Shown one piece after another: positions 1-8,606 of a DNA stretch of 64,000 bases. Source of the stretch: Chloroflexota bacterium (GTDB lineage Bacteria; Chloroflexota; Ktedonobacteria; Ktedonobacterales; Ktedonobacteraceae); assembly GCA_902810755.1 (NCBI GenBank), contig CADDYT010000005.1, positions 1 through 64,000 of the forward strand, given 5' to 3'. Within the stretch, counting starts at the first letter, position 1, and each line of letters opens with the position of its first letter. Below the pieces are notes generated by a model. It saw only the letters and a list, made by a program, of their open reading frames with translations. It was not told where the DNA came from and did no database searches. A program made the position numbers and the translations under genes.

Positions 1-154
1 GGGGTGGCCCTACTCTACACGACATGGGGCCAGCGGGACGTCTCTCGTAGGGCCACCCCTGGCGGGTGGCCTGCGGCGGCCGACTGGCCTGGAATGGGGC
101 CGGGATCAGAACCCGACCCGGTCACCCCGGCGGCTGGCCTGGAATGGGGCCGAC
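1..154. repeat. Repeat-rich leader with hairpin and 50-bp direct repeat
   Basis: Positions 1-13 (GGGGTGGCCCTAC) are the exact reverse complement of 47-59, giving a 13-bp hairpin. Positions 39-74 match 36347-36382, inside the MITE-like element at 36 kb, with about one mismatch, so this is part of the same repeat family. A 19-bp sequence (CTGGCCTGGAATGGGGCCG) occurs at 84-102 and again at 134-152, exactly 50 bp apart. No coding sequence is supported here. Confidence 0.75.
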
Positions 155-210
155 GGCGGTTGGTCGGGGAGCGCGACGGAGAAGTCTGGCAATAGAAGGA
201 GTATTGATAC

Positions 211-1068
211 ATGCGCATTGGAGTCGGGCTGCCGAACGGCGTGCCGGGAACGAGCGGGCAATTGCTGATCGAGTGGGCGAAGCACGCAGACAGGGGGCCA
301 TTTTCGTGTCTGGGCGTGGTTGACCGGCTTGCCTACGATAGCTATGACCCGCTGAGCGCACTGGCCGCTGCCGCCGCCGTCACCAGCCGCGTGCGGCTTG
401 CCACTACCATTGTGATCAGTTTGCTGCGCCCTACCGGCACGCTGGCAAAAGCCGCAGCTTCGCTTGATGCGCTTTCCGGCGGACGGCTCGTGCTGGGCCT
501 CGCCGTCGGCGCTCGCCGCGAAGACTATATCGCTGCCGGGGTCGACTACCATGAACGCGGGCAACGGCTTACCGAGCAATTGATCGCGCTGCGCACATTG
601 TGGGAGGAAGGCACGCTCAGTCCACGAGCGGAGCATGGCCCACCCTTGCTGGTGGGGGGCCTGAGCGATGCCAGTTTCGCGCGTATGGCTCGCTACGCCG
701 ATGGCTATGTGCATGGCGGTGGCCCGCCCCGTGCCTTTGCCCGCGCCGCCGACAAAGCGCGGGCGGCATGGCGCGACTTCAGAAGACCGGGCCAGCCGCA
801 ACTATGGGCGCAGGGCTATTTCGCCTTTGGCGACTCGGCCATCGAGGCAGGCAAATCCTACTTACGGGATTACTACGCCTTCACCGGCCCTTTTGCCGAA
901 CGTATCGCCGCAGAATTGCTCACCACGCCTCAGGCCATTGCGCAATTCGTTCGCGGCTACGAAGAGGCTGGCTGCGACGAACTCGTGCTTTTCCCCACCG
1001 TGCCTGATCTCGACCAGTTGGCGCAACTGGCAGATATCCTTGACGGTCTGGGCAGGGGTGCATTATGA
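211..1068 (+). CDS. LLM-class F420-dependent oxidoreductase
   Basis: A 285-aa protein of the luciferase-like monooxygenase superfamily, whose members form a TIM barrel and use FMN or F420. The N-terminus (MRIGVGLPNG) and the segment around residues 60-100 (TSRVRLATTIVISLLRPT, then LDALSGGRLVLGLAVGARRED) are typical of the F420-dependent branch. The start is fixed by AGAAGGAG at 194-201. Its stop overlaps the next start (ATGA at 1065-1068), so the two are translationally coupled. Context suggests a redox step on a CoA-thioester or aromatic intermediate; the substrate cannot be read from the sequence. The length fits the family. Confidence 0.85.
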   Translation: MRIGVGLPNGVPGTSGQLLIEWAKHADRGPFSCLGVVDRLAYDSYDPLSALAAAAAVTSRVRLATTIVISLLRPTGTLAKAAASLDALSGGRLVLGLAVGARREDYIAAGVDYHERGQRLTEQLIALRTLWEEGTLSPRAEHGPPLLVGGLSDASFARMARYADGYVHGGGPPRAFARAADKARAAWRDFRRPGQPQLWAQGYFAFGDSAIEAGKSYLRDYYAFTGPFAERIAAELLTTPQAIAQFVRGYEEAGCDELVLFPTVPDLDQLAQLADILDGLGRGAL

Positions 1069-3281
1069 AAATCGTCATTCTCGGCGGCGGCCCGGCGGGT
1101 CTGTACGCGGGCCTGCTGATTAAAAAGATCAATCCAGCCCACGATATTACCATTCTGGAACGCAACGCTGCGGATGTCACCTATGGCTGGGGCGTCGTCT
1201 TCTCAGACCGCACCCTGGCCTCGTTCCAGCGCGCCGATGCCAGAAGCTACGAGCAGATCACCAACTATTTCGTGATCTGGGATGCCATCGATACCTGCTA
1301 TCGGGACGAGCGTATCCGCTGCGGCGGCCATGTCATCGCCAGCATCTCGCGCAAACGCCTGCTCAACATCCTGCAAGAACGCTGCCGCGAACTGGGCGTG
1401 ACCATGCGCTTCGGCTGCGATATTGCTGATCTCTCACAACTCGGCGCACACGGGGATGACAACAATTATGATCTACTGATCGCCGCCGACGGCATCAACA
1501 GCATCGTGCGCCGGGCCTACGCCGATCACTTTCAGCCCGCCATCGCTCAGGGCAAGGCGCGCTATATCTGGCTCGGCACGAATAAGGTCCTTGACTCCTT
1601 CACCTTTATTTTCCGCGAGAATGAACACGGCTTCTTTCAGGTACACGCCTACCCTTTCAGCGGCAACGCCAGCACCTTTATCGTTGAATGCGACGAAGAG
1701 ACCTGGCTGAATGCCGGGTTGGACAAAGCGAGCGAGGCAGAGAGCATTGCTTATTGCGAGCGATTGTTTGCCCGCGATCTACAGGGCGCATCGCTGTTCT
1801 CGAATAACTCGAAGTGGATCAGCTTCCCCACGCTCAAAACGAAAAACTGGCATTACGGGCGCATCGTACTGCTGGGAGACGCCGTGCATACTGCGCACTT
1901 CTCCATTGGCTCCGGCACGAAGCTGGCAATGGAGGACGCCATCGCGCTGGCGGCGGCGCTTGAACAGCACGACCTTCTGGAAGACGCGCTCAACGCCTAC
2001 GAACTGGAGCGCAAGCCCGTCGTCGAAACGCTCCAGCGTGCGGCCCGCGAGAGCCAGAGCTATTTCGAGACGCTCAAACGGCACGCCAACCTTGAGCCGG
2101 TGCCGTTCACTTTCCACCTGCTCACGCGCAGCGGGCGCATTACCTACGACGACCTCAAGCTGCGCGACGTGCGCTTCGGCGACATGGTTGATCGCTGGTA
2201 CGCGCAGCAGGCCGCCCCATATGCCACAAAATGGGGAAATCTTGATATGCCCTTCCAGACAACATTCGCGCCGCCCCCCATGTTCAGCCCATTCATGCTG
2301 CGCTCCCTGTTCTTGCCCAATCGCGTTGTGCAATCAACAATAATCGAAGGCACGCCGCCAGCAGTCCATGTTCCCGGCATAACGTTGCAGGAATTCAAAG
2401 CGCGGCGTACCGGCTTCGGGCGATTCGCCTGGCCTTTCTGTGCGGGCGCGGGCCTCGTGATCTTTGAACATGTCGCCATCGCTGATAATGGACGCATCAC
2501 GCCCAACGATGCCACGCTCTCTACAGAAGAGCAGGCGGAGACCTGGAAACTGGCATTGCGCTCGCTCGCGCCTATCTCAATGGCGAAATGTGGCATCGAA
2601 CTCAATCACGCGGGCAGGCGCGGGGCGACGCGGCACCGGTCGGAAGGCGTGGACAGACCCTTGCGTGAGGGCGCATGGACGCTGCTCTCGGCCTCTGCAC
2701 TGCCCTACCTGCCAGGCAGCCAGGTGCCGAAAGCGATGGAGCGCGACGATATGGAGCGCGTGCGCAACGATTTTGTGCGTGCCGCCCGCTATGCAGAGCA
2801 GGCAGGTTTTGATCTGCTGCAACTCAACTGCGCGCACGGCTATCTGCTGGCAAGCTTTCTTTCGCCGCTCACCAATCAACGTTCTGATGAATACGGCGGC
2901 TCGCTGGAGAACCGCCTGCGCTTCCCACTGGAAGTATTTGAGGCAGTGCGCGCCGCGTGGCCGGAGGCAAAACCGCTCTCCGTCGCCCTCGCCGCAAGCG
3001 ATTGTGTGAAAGGCGGCTTCACCGTCGAGGAGGCCATTCTAGTAGCCAGCGTGCTGAAGGAACACGGTTGTGATCTCATTACCGTGCAGGCAGGCCAGAC
3101 CACGCCCGAAGGCGAGCCTGCCTATGGCCGGGGCTTCCTGACCGCGTTCAGCGATCGCATCCGCAACGAGGCAGGCATTCCCACCCTGGTCGGCGGCTAT
3201 CTCACCAGCAGCGACGAAGCAAACACCATCCTCGCCGCCGGACGCGCCGACCTGTGCATGATGGAACAAGTCTCCAGATAA
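1065..3281 (+). CDS. Salicylyl-CoA / 2-aminobenzoyl-CoA monooxygenase-reductase fusion
   Basis: A 738-aa two-domain flavoprotein. Residues 1 to about 370 are an FAD-dependent aromatic hydroxylase: Rossmann motif GGGPAGLYAG at the N-terminus, and LLGDAVHTAHFSIGSG around residue 270. From about residue 400 to the end it is an Old Yellow Enzyme-type NADH:flavin oxidoreductase (FAWPFCAGAGLVIFEHVAI, LNHAGRRGATR, YGGSLENRLRF). This fusion is the architecture of bifunctional salicylyl-CoA 5-hydroxylase/oxidoreductase and of 2-aminobenzoyl-CoA monooxygenase/reductase, which hydroxylates and then reduces the ring of an aromatic CoA thioester without oxygenolytic cleavage. Downstream SDR, hydratase, dehydrogenase and CoA ligase genes support a CoA-based aromatic pathway. 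Whether the substrate is anthranilate, salicylate or a relative is not determined. Confidence 0.88.
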   Translation: MKIVILGGGPAGLYAGLLIKKINPAHDITILERNAADVTYGWGVVFSDRTLASFQRADARSYEQITNYFVIWDAIDTCYRDERIRCGGHVIASISRKRLLNILQERCRELGVTMRFGCDIADLSQLGAHGDDNNYDLLIAADGINSIVRRAYADHFQPAIAQGKARYIWLGTNKVLDSFTFIFRENEHGFFQVHAYPFSGNASTFIVECDEETWLNAGLDKASEAESIAYCERLFARDLQGASLFSNNSKWISFPTLKTKNWHYGRIVLLGDAVHTAHFSIGSGTKLAMEDAIALAAALEQHDLLEDALNAYELERKPVVETLQRAARESQSYFETLKRHANLEPVPFTFHLLTRSGRITYDDLKLRDVRFGDMVDRWYAQQAAPYATKWGNLDMPFQTTFAPPPMFSPFMLRSLFLPNRVVQSTIIEGTPPAVHVPGITLQEFKARRTGFGRFAWPFCAGAGLVIFEHVAIADNGRITPNDATLSTEEQAETWKLALRSLAPISMAKCGIELNHAGRRGATRHRSEGVDRPLREGAWTLLSASALPYLPGSQVPKAMERDDMERVRNDFVRAARYAEQAGFDLLQLNCAHGYLLASFLSPLTNQRSDEYGGSLENRLRFPLEVFEAVRAAWPEAKPLSVALAASDCVKGGFTVEEAILVASVLKEHGCDLITVQAGQTTPEGEPAYGRGFLTAFSDRIRNEAGIPTLVGGYLTSSDEANTILAAGRADLCMMEQVSR

Positions 3282-3307
3282 TGTTTGTGAAAGGACCTGA
3301 CAGATAC

Positions 3308-6025
3308 ATGCAAGATACAATAGACAACCTGCTCGCTCAAATGACCTTGCAGGAGAAAGTCTCTTTACTGGCCGGGGCGAATATGTGGGAGACGGTGCCT
3401 ATTGCGCGACTGGGCATCCCGGCGATGAAGGTAACGGATGGCCCGAACGGCGCTCGCGGCAGCGGCAGGGATATGAATACGATTACCTCGGCAGCTTTTC
3501 CAGTGGGCATTGCGCTGGCCTGCACGTGGAATACGGAACTGGTCGGGCGCATCGGGCAGGCGCTGGCGCAGGAGGCGCAGGCAAAGGGAGCGCAGGTGCT
3601 GCTTGCCCCCACCGTCAATATCCAGCGCACACCGCTGGGCGGGCGCAACTTCGAGTGTTTCTCCGAAGACCCCTATCTCACTAGCCGCCTGGCCGTCGCC
3701 TATATTCGCGGCGTGCAGAGCCAGGGCGTTGGCGCAACGGTCAAACATTATATCTGCAACGATAGCGAGTTCGAGCGCAACACCATCAGTTCCGATGTGG
3801 ATGAACGCACGCTGCGCGAAATCTATCTTCCCCCCTTCAAAGCCGCCGTGCAGGAGGCCGACACGTGGGCCATTATGGCCTCGTACAACAAACTCAACGG
3901 CACCTACGCCAGCGAAAACCCTTATACCCTGACGGAAATCCTGCGCAAGGAATGGGGCTTTGATGGGCTTGCCATGTCTGACTGGTTCGGCACAAAGAGT
4001 ACCGTTGCCTCGATCAATGCCGGACTTGACCTGGAAATGCCCGGCCCGGCGGCATGGCGCGGCGAAAAATTGCTGCAGGCCGTCGAGCGCGGCGAGGTGA
4101 CGGTTGGCACCATCGATGAGAGCGTGCGCCGCCTGCTGCGCCTGTTTGAGCGCGTCGGCATTCTGCAAGAAGGCTACGCCGGTCAGCGGGAACAGGCCAT
4201 CGACCGGCCCGAACACCGCGCCCTGATCCGCGAGGCAGCAGGCGAAGGCATCGTCCTGCTGAAAAACGAGGACAATGTTCTCCCCTTGCAGCGCGAGCAA
4301 CTGAAATCGATAGCGATTATCGGCCCGAACGCGAAGACGGCACGCATCATGGGCGGCGGCAGCGCCAGTATCAACGCCCATTACGCCGTGACCCCCTACG
4401 ACGGCATTATAGCAAAAGTGGGCGATAGTCTTACCGTCGGTTACGAGTTGGGCTGCACCAACTACAGGCTGCTACCCCCGCTCGATAGCCGCCTGCTCAG
4501 ACCCGATGCAACAGGCACAGAACACGGCATGCACATCGCATACTTCAACAATACCGATCTTTCCGGCGAACCGGCTTATTCGACGGTGACGCCGCGCAGC
4601 CTGTTGAACTGGTTTGGCCAGGCCCCTGAAGGCGTCAACCCGCAGCAGTTCTCCGTGCGCGAAAGCGGCTATTTCACGCCAGAGGAGACGGGTTCCTACA
4701 CCTTCGGACTGGTCAGCGCCGGACTGAGCCGCCTGTATATCGATGGTCAGCAGGTCATTGACAACTGGACGCAGCAGAAGCCCGGCGAGGCATTCTTTGG
4801 CTTCGGCAGCGCCGAGGTCACAGCGCAGGTTGCCCTGAATGCGGGCCAGAGCCATCAAATCACCATTGAGTATAGCAAGGAAAAGGCCGGAGTTGGCGCG
4901 CTCTACATCGGCTGCCAGCCGCCCGTGCCTGCCGATCTAATTGAACGGGCGGTCAAGCTGGCGGCGCAATCAGATGTGGCCCTCATCTTCGCCGGTCTCA
5001 GCAGCGAATGGGAGAGCGAAGGCTTCGATCGCAGCGACATGCACCTGGTGGGGCAGCAAAATGCCCTGATCGAGCGTGTGGCGGCGGCCAACAAACACAC
5101 CGTCGTTGTCCTCAATACCGGCTCGCCTGTTAGCATGCCCTGGCTGGATAAGGTGGCAGCAGTAGTCGAGGCGTGGTACCCCGGCCAGGAGAACGGCAAC
5201 GCCATCGCCGACGTCCTCTTCGGCGATGTGACGCCTTCCGGCAAGCTCTCCCAGACCTTTCCCATGCGCATAGAAGACACGCCCGCCTACATCAACTACC
5301 CCGGCGAAAACGGCCATGTCCTCTACGGTGAAAGAGTCTTCGTCGGCTATCGCTACTACGACACGAAGAAAGTCCAGCCGCTCTTCCCCTTCGGCTTCGG
5401 CCTCTCCTACACCACCTTCAGCTACAGCCCCCTGCGGCTGAGCGCGCAGGAGATCGGCCCAGACGATACCCTGCAGGTCGAACTCAACGTCACCAACACG
5501 GGCCAGCGCGCGGGTAAAGAGATCGTGCAACTTTACCTGCACGACGACAGAGCCAGCGTGCAGCGGCCCGAAAAGGAACTCAAAGCCTTCGCAAAGGTGC
5601 AGTTGAACCCCGGCGAAAGCAAGACGGTCACGCTGACCATAGATCGTGAAGCTCTGGCCTACTACGACAGCGTCGCCCGTGAGTGGGTAGCCGAAGCCGG
5701 AACATTCGAGGTGCTGGTCGGCTCCTCCTCGCAAGATATCCGCTCCACCGCCACCTTCACCCTCACCGCCACAGCCCGCTTCGGCGGGCCATCCAGGCAG
5801 GAAAAGGCAAAACTCGATCTGAGCAGCACGCTCGCCCAGCTTCTGGCAGATGCAGACGCGCGCGCCATCCTCGATAGCCACCTGCCCGGCATGCTCGACG
5901 CGCCACAGGTAGAGATGGCAAAAAGCCTGACCCTCGAACAGATCGCCAGCTTTGTCCCTGATATCCTGACCGACGAAGTGATCCAGCGCATCGGGAGAGA
6001 CCTGGAGCAACTGGGTCATAAATGA
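3308..6025 (+). CDS. Glycoside hydrolase family 3 beta-glucosidase with PA14 insert
   Basis: A 905-aa protein if started at ATG 3308 (MQDTIDNLLAQMTLQEKV), 12 bases after GAAAGGA at 3289-3295. An ATG at 3281 that overlaps the preceding stop (TAATG) is an alternative. Domains: GH3 N-terminal barrel with the nucleophile Asp in GLAMSDWFG (about residue 225) and KHYICND; GH3 C-terminal domain beginning near residue 315; a PA14 carbohydrate-binding insert at about 400-545 (SGYFTPEETGSYTFGLVSAG); and a fibronectin III-like domain near 690-760. No signal peptide is seen, so it probably acts inside the cell on beta-glucosides. It has no obvious role in the aromatic cluster around it and looks inserted. 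Confidence 0.9.
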   Translation: MQDTIDNLLAQMTLQEKVSLLAGANMWETVPIARLGIPAMKVTDGPNGARGSGRDMNTITSAAFPVGIALACTWNTELVGRIGQALAQEAQAKGAQVLLAPTVNIQRTPLGGRNFECFSEDPYLTSRLAVAYIRGVQSQGVGATVKHYICNDSEFERNTISSDVDERTLREIYLPPFKAAVQEADTWAIMASYNKLNGTYASENPYTLTEILRKEWGFDGLAMSDWFGTKSTVASINAGLDLEMPGPAAWRGEKLLQAVERGEVTVGTIDESVRRLLRLFERVGILQEGYAGQREQAIDRPEHRALIREAAGEGIVLLKNEDNVLPLQREQLKSIAIIGPNAKTARIMGGGSASINAHYAVTPYDGIIAKVGDSLTVGYELGCTNYRLLPPLDSRLLRPDATGTEHGMHIAYFNNTDLSGEPAYSTVTPRSLLNWFGQAPEGVNPQQFSVRESGYFTPEETGSYTFGLVSAGLSRLYIDGQQVIDNWTQQKPGEAFFGFGSAEVTAQVALNAGQSHQITIEYSKEKAGVGALYIGCQPPVPADLIERAVKLAAQSDVALIFAGLSSEWESEGFDRSDMHLVGQQNALIERVAAANKHTVVVLNTGSPVSMPWLDKVAAVVEAWYPGQENGNAIADVLFGDVTPSGKLSQTFPMRIEDTPAYINYPGENGHVLYGERVFVGYRYYDTKKVQPLFPFGFGLSYTTFSYSPLRLSAQEIGPDDTLQVELNVTNTGQRAGKEIVQLYLHDDRASVQRPEKELKAFAKVQLNPGESKTVTLTIDREALAYYDSVAREWVAEAGTFEVLVGSSSQDIRSTATFTLTATARFGGPSRQEKAKLDLSSTLAQLLADADARAILDSHLPGMLDAPQVEMAKSLTLEQIASFVPDILTDEVIQRIGRDLEQLGHK

Positions 6026-6029
6026 GAAC

Positions 6030-6063
6030 GAGGCCGGAACCCCCTGCAAAGGGTCCCGGCCTC
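6030..6063 (+). terminator. Hairpin after the GH3 gene
   Basis: GAGGCCGG at 6030-6037 pairs with CCGGCCTC ending at 6063, with ACCC/GGGT extending the stem around a short A-rich loop. It lies 5 bases after the GH3 stop. There is no clear T-run, so termination efficiency is uncertain. Confidence 0.6.
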
Positions 6064-6076
6064 AGTTACTTATGAG

Positions 6077-6265
6077 TTGCCCCTTATCTTTGAACAATTT
6101 TATCGCACCGAGACCTCACGCTCTCGCGCTAACGGCGGCTTTGGCCTCGGCCTGGCTATCGTGCGCGACCTTGTGAGCGCGATGGGCGGCTCTATCAGCG
6201 TCACAAGCACTGTCGGTCAGGGGAGCCGTTTCTGCGTGCTGCTACGTACCACAGAGCCAAAATGA
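6077..6265 (+). pseudogene. Sensor histidine kinase C-terminal fragment
   Basis: Only about 60 residues of the end of a HATPase domain remain: FEQFYRTETSRSR (F-box), the G2 box [19 protein letters not shown] and the final strand [11 protein letters not shown]. The sensor, dimerisation domain and N/G1 boxes are absent, so it cannot be a working kinase. It overlaps the following response-regulator fragment by ATGA and probably derives from a two-component operon that lost its middle. Confidence 0.85.
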
Positions 6266-6453
6266 TAGAATATGGTCGGGATACTTCACATGTCATAGTC
6301 TCTACGCCGCTGCAGCAAATCTGGGGCGAGAGCTACGCAGGTTTTGATCGCACCATCGATAACCACATCACCCGTTTGCGCAAGAAACTGGGGCCGTCAG
6401 GCGAGAAGATTGAGACCGTCCGGGGCATTGGCTATCGTTTCAAGGCTGATTAA
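6262..6453 (+). pseudogene. OmpR-type response regulator C-terminal fragment
   Basis: Residues 15-63 are the end of a winged-helix DNA-binding domain ([19 protein letters not shown], then [20 protein letters not shown] and IGYRF). The receiver domain and first part of the effector domain are missing, and the first 14 codons look like unrelated sequence joined at a deletion point. Kinase before regulator reverses the order common in such operons, so the fragment may come from rearrangement rather than simple deletion. Confidence 0.85.
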
Positions 6454-6538
6454 GGCCCTTTTCCATCCGGCAGATTTGGTGGTAAGATAGGGCAAATAAA
6501 ATGGTTCTGTTGTATTTCGGCCTGGAAGGGGTTCAGGT

Positions 6539-7333
6539 ATGGCAAATGGAGATTTTCTTTCGCTCGCGGGCAAGCGGGCGGTCGTGACCGGAGCCGGGCG
6601 CGGCATCGGGCGCAGCATCGCGCTGGCGCTGGCGGAGGCCGGTGCTAACGTAGTCGTCTCCGCGCGCAGTAGCAACGAAATCGAGGCGCTGGCCGCCGAG
6701 ATAGAGGGCATGGGACGCAGAAGCCGGGCGCTCCCCTGCGATGTGACCGACGCGGAACAGGTGCGACAGATGGCCGAGAGAGCCGTCGAGGCGCTGGGCG
6801 GCATCGATATTTTAGTCAACAATGCGGGCAACGCGGGCAGCCACAAATTCGTTAATCACCCCGACGAACTGTGGCATCGCATGCTGGCCGTCAACCTGAC
6901 CAGCATCTACTATGTGAGCAAAGCCTTTGTGCCGAAGATGATCGAGCAGCGTTGGGGCCGTATCATCAATATCGCCTCGATTGCCTCGCGTGTGGGTGGG
7001 CGTTATATCGCTGCCTATACCGCCGCCAAACACGGCGCGCTCGGACTGACACGCGCCCTCGCCGTCGAATTGCTGCCCTATAACATAACCGTCAACGCCA
7101 TCTGCCCCGGCTATGTGAATACGCCGATGACCGATGCCAGCGTGGCCAATATCGCGGCCCTCACCGGTATGGGCGAGGCGAAGGCGCGCGAGCATCTGGA
7201 AAAGAGCAGCCCGCAGAATCGCCTGATGGAGCCGGAAGAGATCGCGGCAGTCGCCGTCTTTCTGGCGCAAGATATCAACCGGGGCATCACCGGCCAGGCC
7301 ATCAACATCGATGGCGGCGGCGTCATGTCCTAG
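6539..7333 (+). CDS. Short-chain dehydrogenase/reductase (FabG-like)
   Basis: A 264-aa classical SDR: cofactor motif TGAGRGIGRSIA near residue 17, NNAG near 95, catalytic Ser in NIASIASRVGG and the YxxxK pair in YTAAKHGALGLTRALAVEL. The end (QAINIDGGGVMS) is the canonical substrate-loop and C-terminus of FabG-like enzymes. It would use NAD(P) to interconvert a 3-hydroxyacyl and a 3-oxoacyl thioester or a similar alcohol. It is followed at once by an enoyl-CoA hydratase, as expected for ring-cleavage products entering beta-oxidation. GGAAGGGG precedes the start. Confidence 0.88.
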   Translation: MANGDFLSLAGKRAVVTGAGRGIGRSIALALAEAGANVVVSARSSNEIEALAAEIEGMGRRSRALPCDVTDAEQVRQMAERAVEALGGIDILVNNAGNAGSHKFVNHPDELWHRMLAVNLTSIYYVSKAFVPKMIEQRWGRIINIASIASRVGGRYIAAYTAAKHGALGLTRALAVELLPYNITVNAICPGYVNTPMTDASVANIAALTGMGEAKAREHLEKSSPQNRLMEPEEIAAVAVFLAQDINRGITGQAINIDGGGVMS

Positions 7334-7374
7334 TGTCCTCTCAGCGAACAGCGCAAAACGAAACGGAGCCTACG

Positions 7375-8166
7375 ATGCAGTATGATTTCCTTTACGAAGT
7401 AAACGACGGCGTTGCCACCCTCACCTTCAACCGGCCAGAGGTGATGAATGCCCTCACCTTCGAGGTCTACGCCCAGTTACGCGACCTCTTCGAGTCCCTG
7501 CGTTACGACGATGCCGTACGCGTCGTCGTGCTGACGGGCGCGGGCGACAACTTCTGTTCCGGGGGCGACGTGTATGAGATCATTGGCGAACTGCTCAAAC
7601 GCGACATGAAGGGCCACCTGGAATTTACGCGCATGACCGGGGCGGTGGTCAAAAATATGCGGGCGCTGGACAAGCCGATCATTGCCGCGCTCAACGGCAT
7701 GGCTGCCGGGGCCGGGGCCGTCATCGCCCTGGCCTCAGACCTGCGCATCGCCTCGGAAAGGGCGCGTATGGCCTTCCTCTTCACGAAAGTCGGCCTGACC
7801 GGCGCCGATATGGGCGCGGCCTACCTGCTGCCAAAAGTCGTTGGCAGCGGGCGCGCCTTTGAACTGCTGCTCTTCGGCGACACCATCGATGCCGCTACCG
7901 CCGAACGTTACGGGCTGGTCAACCGCGTCGTGGCCCACGATGACCTGCTGCCCACCGCCCAGAGATGGGCAAGGCGACTGGCCGATGGCCCCACGCTGGC
8001 AATCTCCATGACGAAATACATGGTCAATTCCGAGCAAAACATGGATTTCGCCGCCGCCATCGAGGCCGAGGCGCAGGCGCAGGCCCTCATGCTGATGGGA
8101 GAAGATCACCGCCGCTTCTACGAAGCGTTCAGGGCAAAAGAGAAGCCGCAGTTCACGGGAAGGTAG
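7375..8166 (+). CDS. Enoyl-CoA hydratase/isomerase family protein
   Basis: A crotonase-fold protein of 263 aa from ATG 7375 (MQYDFLYEVNDGVATLTFNRP); an in-frame GTG at 7333 that overlaps the previous stop is less likely because CGGAG sits just before 7375. Oxyanion-hole motifs are visible: AGDNFCSGGDVYE and ALNGMAAGAGAVIALASDLRIA. LTGADMGAAYLLPKVVG occupies the region where catalytic Glu residues lie in hydratases; here the second Glu position is Asp-like (GADMG), so hydration is not certain and isomerase or ring-opening activity is possible. It is co-directional with the SDR and RidA-like genes, with tiny gaps. Confidence 0.87.
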   Translation: MQYDFLYEVNDGVATLTFNRPEVMNALTFEVYAQLRDLFESLRYDDAVRVVVLTGAGDNFCSGGDVYEIIGELLKRDMKGHLEFTRMTGAVVKNMRALDKPIIAALNGMAAGAGAVIALASDLRIASERARMAFLFTKVGLTGADMGAAYLLPKVVGSGRAFELLLFGDTIDAATAERYGLVNRVVAHDDLLPTAQRWARRLADGPTLAISMTKYMVNSEQNMDFAAAIEAEAQAQALMLMGEDHRRFYEAFRAKEKPQFTGR

Positions 8167-8174
8167 CAGAGTCT

Positions 8175-8585
8175 ATGGCTATAAGAAAAATCATCACCCC
8201 GCCATCACTGCCCCGGCCCAGAGGATTCAGTCATGGCGTTCTCACTACCGGCGGCAGCCTGCTCTTCCTGGCTGGCCAGACGGGTAGCGACGCCGATGGC
8301 AATATCGTCGCCGGTGATCTGGTGTCGCAGTACGAACAGGTATTGCGCAATCTTCAGGCGGTCGTTGAAGCGGCAGGCGGCACGATGCAGGATATCGTGA
8401 AAATCACCATCTTCATTCGCGACCGCCACGACTACGAGGCGCACCTGAAGCAACTGGGCGTGGTGCATCGCGCCTACTTTGGCGACTACTGGCCCGCTAC
8501 GGCCCTCTTCGAGATTTCCGGCTTCTTCCAGGAGGAGGCGCTGGTGGAGATTGAGGGTATCGCGGTGATCGATACGCAGGCGTAA
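8175..8585 (+). CDS. RidA/YjgF-family protein lacking the key arginine
   Basis: A 136-aa protein starting MAIRKIITPPSLPRPRG at ATG 8175, eight bases after the hydratase stop. The body matches the trimeric RidA fold (SLLFLAGQTGSDADGNIV, YEQVLRNLQAVVEAAGG, VKITIFIRD, VEIEGIAVI). RidA enamine/imine deaminases carry Arg in a PARS-type motif (E. coli RidA Arg105). Here the aligned segment is WPATALFEI, so Arg is replaced by Thr, as in Rid subfamilies not expected to deaminate imines. In an aromatic-amine pathway a deaminase would make sense, but this copy may act otherwise on a CoA-pathway intermediate. Confidence 0.85.
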   Translation: MAIRKIITPPSLPRPRGFSHGVLTTGGSLLFLAGQTGSDADGNIVAGDLVSQYEQVLRNLQAVVEAAGGTMQDIVKITIFIRDRHDYEAHLKQLGVVHRAYFGDYWPATALFEISGFFQEEALVEIEGIAVIDTQA

Positions 8586-8606
8586 GGAGAGATGGAAAGG
8601 ATTGGC

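Noticed and set aside
84..152. CRISPR-like repeat pair with 50-bp period near the window start
   Set aside because: Only two copies, GC-rich, with no cas genes; it fits a dispersed repeat instead.
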